A DNA stretch of 64,000 nt from Physcomitrium patens (taxonomy: Eukaryota > Streptophyta > Bryopsida > Funariales > Funariaceae). The stretch is from contig NC_037272.1 of the NCBI RefSeq assembly GCF_000002425.4, forward strand, positions 13,218,174 to 13,282,173. The letters are read 5' to 3'. The position numbers and the translations under genes are program-made. This document shows positions 10,210 through 21,118 of the stretch, piece by piece. Below the pieces are notes generated by a model. The model saw only the letters and a program-made list of their open reading frames with translations, ran no database searches and was not told the origin of the DNA. Every line of letters starts with the position of its first letter. Position 1 is the stretch's first letter.

Positions 10210-13200
10210 AGGAACCATGCGGCTGGACAGTGAAATATCGCAACAACAAACAGGTTCCTTTCTTTCTTCTCAACCTGCCCTTTGCTTTACAATCCCTTTG
10301 CTTATTGGCCCTCAGAAACTGAGAACCTTAGCATTATTAGATTTAGGAGCATCTGCTTGTTTCTTAGACGAAGAATTTACGAAGCGTCATAAGATCCCTT
10401 TAGTACAAAAATCCAAACCTGTTCATGTTGAAGTCATAGATGGGCGACCTTTATTGTCTGGTAGTATCACCCATGAATTAGAACCTATAGAAGTGACATT
10501 TAAGGACCATAGTAGTCATATTATTTTCAATATTATTAGAACCCCATCAAATCCTATTATTCTTGGTCTTTCCTGGTTGGAAAAGCATAACCCATCCATT
10601 GATTAGAGGTTGCGAAAGATGACCTTTCCTACAAAACCACCCAAGAGCAAGCTTAGTAGAAAACCCCGAATAGAGAAAACTTTATTCATTGGAGCAAGAG
10701 CATTTATAAGATCATCCAAGGAAGGCACACTGTTTGTCATTTATGCGGCTCCAACTACTGGGGAGAAGATCTCGACAGCAAGTATACCGGAGCAATATAA
10801 GGATTTTAAAGACGTGTTTCAAAAGAAAAATGCCGACATGCTACCAGAACACCGACCATATGATTGCGCCATAGACTTGCATGAAGGAGCACAACTACCT
10901 TTTGGCCCAATCTACAATCTATCGCAGACAGAGTTGGCGGAGTTGCGAAAATACATCGATGAGAATCTAGCCAAGAACTTCATCCGTCATTCAAAATCAT
11001 CAACTGGAACACCCATCTTATTTGTGAAGAAGGAAGATAGCTCGTTGCGGATGTGCGTGGACTATCAAAGCCTCAACAAAGTAACAAAGAAGAATCGTTA
11101 CCCGTTACCCTTGATTTCTGGTCTCTTAGAACAACTTGGATGTGCAAGGATCTTTATAAAAATTGATCTAAGGGGAGCTTACAACCTCGTACAAATCAAG
11201 GAAGGAGATGAGTGGAAGAAAACATTCCGTACAATGTATGGCCATTTTGAGTATAATATTATGCCCTTTGGTCTTACCAATGCTCCAGCGGTCTTTCAAC
11301 ATATGATGAATGACATTTTCCAAGAGCACCTTGACGATTTTGTTATCATCTATTTGGATGATATTTTGATATTCTCCAAAAACGAGGAAGAGCATGAAAA
11401 GCACATTTGTTTGGTCTTAGAGAAACTATGCGAGCGCGGACTATATGCCAAGTTGGAGAAGTATTTATTTCACCAAATAGAAATGGAGTTTCTGGGGTTC
11501 ATTGCGACTACGAAAGGCTTGAAGATGGACCCCAAGAAGGTGGAAGCAATCGTGTCCTGGGAGGTTCCAAAGACGGTTAGAGACATATAATGCTTTCTTG
11601 GTTTTGCCAACTTCTATCAGATCTTCATCAAGAATTACTCTCAAATTGCTACTCCTCTCACTTGGTTGATGTGCAAGGATAAGCTGGAATGGGGACCTCT
11701 AGCGGAGAAGGCATTTCAAGACCAGAAGAGGGCATTTACTACGGCTCCAATCTTGGTTCATCCAGACTTTACAAATACCTTTTATTTAGAAACTGATGCT
11801 ACGGATTTTGCTTTGGGAGCTGTACTTTCATAAATGGGAGAAGACAAGAAGCTCCATCTGGTTGCATTCTATTCTCGAAAGTTCTGTGCTGCTGAAATCA
11901 ATTATGAGATCCACAATAAGGAACTTCTTGCTATAGTGGATTCTTTCCAAGAATGGCGTCACTTTCTTGAAGGAGCGGCACATCCAGTGATCATATACAT
12001 AGATCACAAGAATTTGGAGTATTTCATGTCGGCTCGAGTTCTAAATCGATGTCAAGCTCAGTGGAGTATGTTGCTACTTAGATTTGATTTTGTTATCACT
12101 TATCGACCTGGAAAGCAACAAGGATTATCTGATGCCTTATCGAGGAGATCATATCTTGTATCAAAGGCTGGAGAAGCAACGTTTGATCAACAATGTATGA
12201 CGTTGTTGAAGCCAGAGTAATTTCAAATTTGTTCTACTATTGTGCCAATTGATGCTGACTTCCTGAATCAGGTACCTACCGTGACCATTGAAGATTCAGT
12301 AGCCATTGGTATTAAGTAGCGTGCCAATGACGACAAGTTCAAGGTGGAGGGAGATCTTTTATACTTTGAGGAGCAGTTGTATATCCCAAAAGGACCAGCA
12401 TGACTCCGAGTTCTTCAATCTCACGACGATTTTCTAGGTGCGGGACATTTTGGATTCAACAAGAACTTGGAGCTTATTTCTCGAGATTTTTGGTGGCCCC
12501 AAATGTGGAAGGATGTGAAAGATTTTGTCCTCTCCTGCGACATCTGTTCAAGATCCAAGAATCCTCGACATCGCCTCTATAGACTCCTACAGCCATTGAC
12601 GATTCCACGTCGACCATGGTCTTCAGTTTCCATGGACTTTATCACGGACCTGCCATCATCGAACTCATTTGATAGCATCTTTGTCATAGTAGATCAGCTT
12701 ACAAAGATGGCGCACTTTGTCCCTTGTAAGAAGACATCGTCTAGTGAAGTCACGATAAGGCTCTTTCTCGATAATGTATATCGATATTATGGACTACCAG
12801 ATGATATCGTATTAGATCGAGAAACCCAGTTCATATCAAAGTTTTGGAGATCTCTTTTTAAGATACCGAAGGTGGATATCAAGCTTTCTTCGACTTTTCA
12901 TCCTCAAACTGACGGCCAAACGAAACGGGTGAACCAAGTCTTGGAACAATACTTACGATACAGTATCAACTATTAGCAAGAGGATTGGATCACATATCTG
13001 CCGCTAGCCGAGTTTGCATATAACAACACCCTCCATGCGTCGACTAAATACACACCATTCTGTTTCAACTATGGGTATCATCTGAAGCTTGATTTATTGA
13101 GTCTATCAATAAATAACAATCCTGTAGCTGAAAGATTTGCGAAACAACTATCAAAGCTTCAAAATACATTGAAGCTTCAATTACAATCCGCTCAAGAATC

Positions 13201-13684
13201 CTACAAGGCGTTTGTAGATAGATTTCGGAATCAAGCACCTACTTTCAAAATTGGAGATAAAGCATGGCTTCTTCGACGAAATATCAAGACCAAGCGACCA
13301 TGTGATAAGTTGGACTATCGAAGATTGGGACCATTTATCATCCAGAAGCAAATCAATCCAGTGGCGTACCGTCTGGAATTACCTGCTTCTATGAAGGTAC
13401 ATCCAGTCTTTCATGTTTCTTTGTTGGAGCCTTATCGAGAGTCATCTTTTCTTGGAAGAGTGTAATGTCTGTGACTTAGTATTGAGATCGAGAACCACGA
13501 GGAATACGAGGTTGAAAAGGTACTGGATTCATGACGAAGGTGGGGCAAGTTGGAGTATCTTGTTCATTGGTGCGGCTACGATATTAATGAGTGAACGTGG
13601 GAGCTAGTTGAAAATCCCGCCAATGTGTCGCAAAAGATACAAGAGTTTCATCAGCAACATCTTCATAAACCTAAGCCGGTTTGA
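10193..13684 (+). pseudogene. pol: Element A pol (protease-RT-RNase H-integrase-chromodomain), broken
   Basis: Domains in order: aspartic protease around 10340-10600 with [15 protein letters not shown], where the DSG of the active site reads DLG; RT with MCVDYQSLNK, MPFGLTNAPAVFQ and the YLDD box near 11350; RNase H with ETDATDFALG, NKELLAIVD and DHKNLEY; integrase with the HHCC-type finger, MDFITDL and FHPQTDGQTKRVNQ; chromodomain at about 13500-13660 (YEVEKVLDS ... LEYLVHWCGYDIN). The frame is interrupted by several stops (10604, 11588, 11831, 12218, 12974, 13463 regions). It is offset from gag: relative to the element C gag frame, pol lies in the -1 frame. Confidence 0.9.
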
Positions 13685-13820
13685 CGATAGCTTCCTTCTA
13701 AAGCTTGCTCACCCTAGAATATAAGAAAAGGAGAGAGTACCACAAAAATTTGTAGTTGATGTAGTTATTTTTTCTAAGATAAAATAGAATTTTTCAGTAG
13801 CCATAGTTTGGTCTTCTGAT

Positions 13821-14174
13821 ATGGATAGCCAAGAGATAGATACTATGCCAGTCAGATTATCTCAACAGACTAGCTCATGAAGGTGACCCCGAGATGAAGA
13901 ACTACCTACACCATGACGACGACGGAGGATACCGAGTAACCGATCACTGGTGATTGTATTTGAGTCCGAGCCTGCTTTCGATGGTCAGCCAGAAGGCGTG
14001 TTTACAGGACAATTTTACAATGAGGACATAGAAGTTCATGCTTGGTCAGAAGTTGAAAGAGTAGGCCACTATCGTTGGCTTCAAAGGCCGATGAACCACT
14101 TGCCTCGTGAACAACAGTTGGAGTTCATAGCAGACATTATGCAACAGATCTTCATTTTCTTGCGTTGGTACTGA
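13821..14174 (+). pseudogene. Element A extra ORF (ORF3) between pol and 3' LTR
   Basis: Frame from ATG 13821 (MDSQEIDTMPVRLSQQTSS) to TGA 14172-14174, about 117 codons, with three internal TGA codons that each read CGA or another arginine-type codon in relatives. It has an Arg-rich stretch near the middle and a conserved core VGHYRWLQRPMNHLPREQQ followed by an amphipathic C-terminus. The core is shared with ORF3 of family 2 (29057-29479). I recognise no family; no signal peptide or clear membrane span, so it does not look like an envelope protein. Confidence 0.7.
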
Positions 14175-14210
14175 TTAACAACAACATTGCTTCTCAGAGA
14201 CCTCGAAGCT

Positions 14211-14224
14211 AAAGGAAGGGGTGA
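14211..14224 (+). other. Element A polypurine tract
   Basis: AAAGGAAGGGGTGA directly abuts the 3' LTR; primer for plus-strand DNA synthesis in LTR retrotransposons. Confidence 0.75.
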
Positions 14225-14647
14225 TGTTAGGAACATAGTCCTTAGAACCTTCTAGAGTCAAGTTTCTAAAACCTTCTAGAGACAAGTTTCTAGAACCTTC
14301 TAGAAGCAAGTCTCTGGGACCTTCTAGAAGCTTCTTAGTTAGTAGAAGATTCTTAGGGACATAGTCCTTAGAACCTTCTAGAGATAAGTTTTTAGAACCT
14401 TCTAGAAGCAAGTCTTTGGAACCTTCTAGAAGCTTCTTAGTTGGTAGAAGTTGCTTGAGAAACTTCCTAAATAAGAGTATATATTGGAATCGAGGTTGAA
14501 GAGTTCTTCAGTCTTGACAACACATCTCTTGGAGCTCTAGCTCACCTCTCTGGTGTTGTTATTATATTCATCTGATTAATCTAGTTCTTACCAGTTCTTC
14601 TTGAACTTCTTATTAGATCTCCGGCCTGTATTTCTGTGTCTGTGACA
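14225..14647 (+). repeat. Element A 3' LTR
   Basis: 423 bp, ends GTCTGTGACA, followed by the GAAAG duplication at 14648-14652. Retains the two TTCTAGAAGCTTC motifs (14322-14334, 14424-14436). Confidence 0.93.
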
Positions 14648-14652
14648 GAAAG

Positions 14653-14758
14653 TCTTGAAACAAAATTAATGACTAGAGAGGCGTTAATAAGAGTGTAAAA
14701 GGCTTCACTCTTGCCTCTCTGTATATTCTTAAGTAGGAGCTATGTAAGAATGTCCTAT
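14653..14758 (-). repeat. Element H left LTR, segment 2
   Basis: Continues the family-2 LTR interrupted by A; ends in CCTAT (14754-14758), which is the target duplication of element F. Confidence 0.8.
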
Positions 14759-15225
14759 TGTCAAGGATACAAACTAAAAGAAGATGCATAAAGTCGTGGA
14801 ATCTGTGTCAAAAGAAAAGTGACAAAATAGAAGAAAGTATGTATATTCAAGGAGGAACTGGAATGGCTATTGCTAAAGGCTAGAAAACATAAGACTCTTA
14901 AAACTAGACTAAAAACTAATAAAAGAGTTGAGAAGAGTGAGAAAGGCATCACTCTTGCTTCTATATATACCACTTGACTAAAGAATACATGGTAACATGC
15001 TATAAGATCTCTAATACAAGTCTTCAACATGTTGACATATGGCTTCCTTGTTGGCCAAGTTTTCAATCTACAAATCACCTATAGATATGTATAAAGATAA
15101 AACAATGTCTACGAAGCTTCTATGGAGCTTTCTACAAGATATTATCATATTTATCTACTTTGACTTACTTCTATCTATTCTTATTATCTAGATAATTATC
15201 AAGATAAATATGTATGTTCGTGACA
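14759..15225 (-). repeat. Element F 3' LTR
   Basis: TGTCAAGGAT ... TTCGTGACA on the plus strand; reverse family-2 LTR with a deletion relative to 18758-19302. Confidence 0.88.
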
Positions 15226-15265
15226 TTACTCCCCTTTCTAGAGACGAGTTCTATGAGAAGTGGTG

Positions 15266-15689
15266 ATTATATGTAGATGAAGTCTAAGATGTGCAAAATT
15301 ATATTTGTCACATACTCTAATCTTTGTTCCCTTTGAAGGTAGTTGATAGGTTCCTTCAACCATCAATAATGCTCTACACTAGGACAAGAAAACCACCTTG
15401 ATATTTGATCATTATTGATGCCTTCATAACTTCCTTCAAACAAAACATTAGTAATACCATCAAGAGTGGTTCCTATCTCAAAAAGTATCACTAAATACTA
15501 GGAGTTCCTTCCAAGGTTGTGGTACCAAATGCATTGTATCTTACTATCTATTCGAGGAAGAATATGTTGTTCTTGAGGGTTTTCATCTCGATTTCATTGT
15601 CTCAAAAGTTGTGACAATCGCAATGTCTCAGTTGGTAGCTCAACAAATGATAGATCTTGAATTAAATGTAATGGTTGTTGGTTCTCCAT
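15266..15689 (-). pseudogene. Element F ORF3, decayed
   Basis: Starts at ATG 15689 and is collinear with the ORF3 of element B, but with stops and indels. Same position between chromodomain and LTR. Confidence 0.6.
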
Positions 15690-15787
15690 CTCCTAAGCAT
15701 TAAAAAATCCAAAGAAAAAATGATACAAGATAGAATGAAATTTCTATTAGACTTGCTTTGCTTTATAGTAAAGAATTTTTTGAATCT

Positions 15788-16575
15788 TCATCTTGATTTT
15801 GATAGATGTTGTTGATGAAAAGCTTTAATTTTGGCTGATGCATTTGCTAGATTCTTGGATGGCTTCCATGTATATTCATTAATGTCATATCCATACCAAT
15901 GTACTAAATATTTTAACCTATTTTGGCGCCGCCTTGAATTTAAGACTTCTTTTACTTTAAATTCTTCATTATTGTTCACTTCTATAAGAGTGGCGGCATT
16001 AGTCCCCTTCCTTGTATATCCATTATCTTATATGGTTCAAATAAAGATACATGGAACATAGGATGGATTTTCATAAACCTCAATAGGTATAATCGATAAG
16101 CAACTGGATTGATGTGTTCACAAATGAAAAATGGTCTAAGCCTACAACAATCCAACTTGTCATAAGGACAAATAGTTTTAATATTACAACAAAGTAACCA
16201 TACCTTATCTCCCATGTGTAATTGAGGTTGTTTCTCATAATAGACATCTGCATTGGCTTCTAGTTGTTCTTGAGCTTCTTTTAATTGTGTCTTTATTGTT
16301 GTATGTAGCTTTGACAATTTATTTACCACATCTTCTATCACAAGATTATCAACTTTTGAAAAGTCAAAAGTGTCAAATTATAGATGATAACCGTAATTGG
16401 CAAAAAAAGGTGTTTCTTGAGTAAAAGAATGTACCAAATTATTGGAAGCAAACTTTGCCAATAACAAAAGAGTTGTCCAATCATCTTGTTGATAATTAAT
16501 GGTATATCTCAAATATTATTTTAAAACTTAATTTTCCCATTCTATTTGTCCATCAATTTGAGAGTAGAAAGTTGA
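15788..16575 (-). pseudogene. pol: Element F integrase C-terminus and chromodomain
   Basis: Chromodomain open at 15788-15979 (NNEEFKVKEVLNSRR ... LKYLVHWYGYDINEYTW), preceded by the integrase C-terminal block at 15982-16341 (DKVWLLCCNIKT, AYRLYLLRFMKIHPMFHVSL). The frame breaks upstream and the element switches to repeat X near 16583. Confidence 0.85.
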
Positions 16576-16582
16576 TGATCAA

Positions 16583-17726
16583 ATCATAAATCCTAAACCA
16601 AATTCTAATCCTAAATCAAATCCTAATCAAATCCTAACCCTAAATCAAATCCTAACCAAATCCTAAATCTTAAATCAAACCCTAGTAATTCCTACAATAG
16701 ATTTAAATCTCAATTACTAATAAATGAACCATTGATCTTAAGTCAAAAATTTGTAAGATTTTTAACAACTAAGTTAATAACAAGTACAAAAAAATTTGAA
16801 AAAGATCGAAATTACTAAATAGATGATAGCCTCAAAAACGTGCTTGGATATTGGCCAGCCTCCTTCTTTGACCTTGATACCAATCTCCCAGAGCCAATAT
16901 CTCTTCTTTTCACCATTCGATTGATTTTAAAATTTTTATACACATAAGAAAATAAGTCTAATATCTTCTCATATAAATTTCATTCCAATCCAACTAGTAG
17001 ATTGCAAGAAATCTTAAAAATTCTCACTAGACCTAAAATTCTACTTTTTGAGATCTTGATACACTTAAACCTCAATAACCCTCAATCTAACTTTTTGATC
17101 AAGCTCAAATTTACAACACATATTGAACACAATTGTAACCATTTATCTACAAAATTTCACTTATAGATCTATTACAAAACTCATGAAAACATCCAAAATG
17201 TAAATCCTATTTTATTTCACAAAATCCAAGTCATCCAAAACAAACCTTGACTTTAAAAAGCTCTTACAAAGTCAATATAGATCCAAATCATCCAAAACTA
17301 ATACTAATTGAAACCTTATTAAGTCTATTTTCTAATCCCACTATTCGATTTACAAAAAGAATTCTGAAATTGTTATCAGAGCTCGGTATTGTGCCTCGGG
17401 GTTTGATTTCAATCCTGGTTCATAACCAGTCTTCTCTAGGTATCAATATCTAATTTTTTTACATAAATTTTATTAGAATTTACTCTTAACTTCTTCTTAA
17501 AGATGCTTATATCATTTATTTTTCCAATCTACTTTGTTTTGCCTTATTTATGGCCGTACAAAGTAAGTAGAAGTCACTTTTCTAAAAAGACAATATTACT
17601 ACTAAAAGTTTTACTACCCTTCTATCTTTTACTCATATTTTTCTACTTTATCTTTTCACTTGGCTCTTTTATAATAGGATCCACATTATCATCTTTTACC
17701 ATATAGTCATGTTACAATAGGACAAC
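16583..17726. repeat. Repeat X, copy 1 (unidentified 1.1-kb sequence inside element F)
   Basis: Matches 32221-33340 in the opposite orientation over its full length with many substitutions. The left end is a degenerate CCTAAA/AAATCCTAA array (16590-16690), i.e. the complement of TTTAGGG-like units. At about 17369-17378 TTATCAGAGCTCGG resembles the tRNA-iMet primer site that follows a plant LTR, so X may be the LTR plus leader of another element. No coding signal. Confidence 0.7.
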
Positions 17727-18552
17727 GTACTACATCAATTTACATGTCTTCTACTTCTAAATACTTAGATTGAGAAGTCATTGGTGTCATCATTGAATTG
17801 TAATGATGTTGAGGTTTTCTTGTGCAATTTTTAGATCGAAATTCGAAAATTCGATTGTCACATTTTACAAAAAAGTGAATTCCTTGACTCAATGTGTGAA
17901 GATCAAGTAAATTGAGTATTAATTTTTTTATTTCATATTATAGTCCGTAGAGAAATTGGCTGATGAGTCCTACATCATCCCACTTGATATTTGTCACTAA
18001 TTATCAAAATTATGAAGTATATAATATCATTGATCGGTTGCCTTATTGCAAGACACAAATCTTATTGGTTGCAACATGGATTATATCATGTCCTCCATAT
18101 ACAGATTGAAACTCCACTAAGAATGCTTCCAAATTATCCAATATTAGATCACGTCGTTCAAAAAATGATAAAAATCATGATAAAACAGAACCTCAAAGTA
18201 GTGTTCTAATAAACTTGACTTGTGATCCTTGAGTTGGATAACTTTGAGGTTGTAGTTCAATCACTAGTTGTACCTGATTGATGAATCTTCAAAATTTAGA
18301 TCTTGTACCATCAAACTTCTCTAGCAATCCAATTTTTGGTTCCTTGAAACTTAAACAATGTTCGATTATAATAGCAATAGTATGGCTTAGTATAGATGTT
18401 GAAGCAACTTCAATTATCTCTATATCTTCATTACTTCATAATCTTATTACTCTTTGTAGTCGTAGAGTGAATTGATGCATTGCAAGCATTACTTCTCTCA
18501 TTTGTTCTTGCATTTGAGCCATTGCACTCTTCATTTTAGCAAGCTCTGCCAT
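17727..18552 (-). pseudogene. gag: Element F gag fragment
   Basis: Reads in reverse as family-2 gag from its ATG near 18552 (MAELAKMKSAMAQMQEQM) to the DMQIDV region, where repeat X begins. Contains stops. Confidence 0.75.
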
Positions 18553-18757
18553 ACTAGCATAATAATAAAAAAAAAGGTGTCTATTCTCACAAAATACAAT
18601 ACTCAAGAATCAAGAAATAAATTCTAGAAATAATATCAATTTAGAAGAGGATAATTTGTAACTTCTAATATGCTTATTTCTTACCAAGAAAAGGGGTAAT
18701 CCACTCTTAATCAAGAAAAGACAAAGCTCTGATATTATATGTGTACTTTTGTCAATC

Positions 18758-19302
18758 TGCCAAAGACACAAATTAGAAGAAGATGCATAAAGTCGTGGAA
18801 TCTGTGTCAAAAGGAAAGTGAAAAAATAGAAGAAAGTATGTAAATTCAAGAAAGAATTGGAATGGCTATTGCTAAAGACTAGAAAATACAAGAGTCTTGA
18901 AATTAGACTAAAAATCAAAAAAAGAGTTGACAAGAGTGAGAAACGCTTCACTCTTGCCTCTATATATACTACTTAATTAAAGAATATGTGGTGACAAGCT
19001 ATAGGACCTCTAATACATGTCAAACTTGTATGACACATGTCTAATTTGCAATGCAAATTTCCTAGGTGTGCACCATATATCCAACTTGTACTATAAATAG
19101 TCAATATGTCGACACATGGCCTCTTTGTTGGCCGAGTTTTTAACCTATTAATCACCTATAGACATGTATAAAGGCAAAGCATCATCTATGAAGCTTCTAA
19201 GAAGCTTTTTATAAGATATTATCATATTTATCTACTTTGACTTATTAATACCTATTCTTATTATTTAAATAATTATCAAGATAAAAATATATATCCGTGA
19301 TA
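18758..19302 (-). repeat. Element F 5' LTR
   Basis: 545 bp; the primer region to its left (plus strand 18742-18757) reads, in minus sense, GATTGACAAAAGT, one base off the self-primer site of element B. Confidence 0.88.
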
Positions 19303-19307
19303 CCTAT

Positions 19308-19606
19308 AAGACCTCTAACACGTGTTGACTTTGTAAGACATATATCTTAACTTGCAAGGCAAGTTTTTTATATGAGTACCACATAATTAACTTGTTTTGT
19401 AAACTATCAATATGTGGTTAACTTGTTGACCAAGTTTTTAACCTACCAATTAACTACAAACACATGTAAAGTCAAAAAAATATCTATGAAGCTTTTGAGA
19501 AGCTTCTTTAGGATGTATTATGAAATTAATTTACTTTTATCTATTTTTATCTACTTCTATCTAATTATATAAGTATTTTCAAGAGTATGTATGTATATTT
19601 GTGACA
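19308..19606 (-). repeat. Element H left LTR, segment 3
   Basis: Last part of the split family-2 LTR, ending TTTGTGACA at 19606. Confidence 0.8.
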
Positions 19607-19762
19607 TTATCTCTTCTTTTAGGAACAAATTCTACAAAGAGCAGTCATTATATGTTCATGACATCTAAGATGCGGCAAATTATATTTGCAACATATTTTG
19701 ATCTTTATTCTCTTCAAAAATGGTTGATAGGTCTTCTTAGCCATCTATAGTGTCTCATATTA

Positions 19763-21118
19763 TGGTATTATATCGTATTATTTACTATCTGGGAATATAT
19801 TAGATATCTAACTATAGAGATTTTAGCTTAAAATTTTATATGTATCTTGTCTTAGCTTCTAAAACTCCTTTATTTTGTATAAAATTCAAAATATAGTAAA
19901 ATCCCTTCAAAACATATTTTTTCCTCGTAGGATTTTCTCTTCCCAAACTTTAAAAATTTATAAATCTTGATCCAATTTTTTAGTTTGTCTCAAATTTATA
20001 GAATAGTTAGAATTAATCCTTACATTTTATCACAAAAAAAACCAATTGTAATTTCACTCTTGATCTTTTGGCATCTAAGAAATCCTAGCAGATGCTCTAA
20101 ACCTTAATTTACAAGCATCCGATCACTATCTTCTTAATATCTCAAGAATCCAATATTCAAATGCCATTAAACTTATATACAAAGTTTATTAATATAAATA
20201 TATACATTTCTTGAAATTTTGAGCTAAAATCTTATCAAATTTTTTAAGATATAGCTCAAGATATAACTACTAGTAAATCAAGTTACTTACTATCTTTAGA
20301 TTGCATGCGTTGACTTCAAAATCTAATATCTCTTTTATTCCAACTTTAAATCTAGTAAGTTGTATGCAAAAAGTGTAGCTGCAAAACTGTTCTCTCTAGT
20401 CATAATTACCAATCTTCAATTGCCTTCCGTACACTTGCGTTATGTCAAAAAGAGTGATAGTAGCTCCCAAATCAATACTTCAACTTTGAGCGCCTATATC
20501 TTCTTTACATAAATTCCAAAGCATATAAGTTTTGCACCAAAACCATAGCAAAAAACCTAAACTTCGTGATCCCAGTCTTCAAAGCTCAAATGGACACAAG
20601 AAATTAACCCTAATTCCTAATATGGCCATGGGCAGCCTCTTCAAAGCCCATTGGTCATGATTTTTGACCAATAGGAATGGAGATTTTCATCATCCATCTC
20701 CATTCATCTTTATGGATGCCCTAAACTCTCTTTTTATTATCAAAATTCTTCTCCAACTTTTTTTTTTTTATAAGATTTATTCAATATATCTCCTAAATAT
20801 CAAATTAGAGAACTAAAATAATTCTTCAAGGATCACCAATGTCTAATAAAGGCGACTCTAAATATTTAAAATTACTACCAACAAAATCAATCTCAAAAGC
20901 TACTATCAAAAGAAAATAAAGTTATACAAATTCTAATAGTAATCCTTTTAAACAACCTCTTTTTAAAGTAGTAATTTAACTACACTCTACAACCAACTGA
21001 AATCCAATAACATGGCTCTTATCATGTTGTTAAGTAAATTATACATTAAATACATAATCACATTATTTTCACATGGTAGTTGAACTACAACATAACAACG
21101 ATAAAAAAATTACCTTGT
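19763..21118. mobile_element. Unidentified ~1.35-kb insertion in element H
   Basis: Interrupts the ORF3 region of H between a block ending TCTCATATTATGG and one starting near TGTTATTTGAATATTG; in elements D, E and F these blocks are adjacent. AT-rich, no coding signal, no similarity to families 1 or 2 or to repeat X noticed. Possibly a solo LTR of another family; ends and target duplication not resolved. Confidence 0.5.

Larger units (their letters stand above)
8485..14647 (+). mobile_element. Element A: family-1 Ty3/Gypsy chromovirus, complete with LTRs
   Basis: A 6.16-kb insertion flanked by the 5-bp duplication GAAAG at 8480-8484 and 14648-14652. LTRs 8485-8906 and 14225-14647 differ at about 28 sites by hand count (roughly 6-7 percent), so it is not recent. 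Order inside: self-primer site, gag, protease, RT, RNase H, integrase, chromodomain, extra ORF, polypurine tract 14211-14224. Coding parts carry many stops and a frameshift; the copy cannot be autonomous as read. Confidence 0.95.
14759..19302 (-). mobile_element. Element F: internally deleted family-2 chromovirus
   Basis: A minus-strand element of 4.54 kb with the 5-bp duplication CCTAT at 14754-14758 and 19303-19307. LTRs: 14759-15225 (3', about 78 bp shorter by an internal deletion) and 18758-19302 (5'). Inside, in minus-strand order: gag fragment (18552 down to 17727), repeat X (17726 down to 16583) replacing the end of gag through much of integrase, integrase C-terminus, chromodomain and ORF3. 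Confidence 0.9.

Noticed and set aside
16583-16700. Interstitial telomere (CCCTAAA)n
   Set aside because: Units are degenerate and irregular, and lie at one end of a dispersed repeat, not in a regular array.
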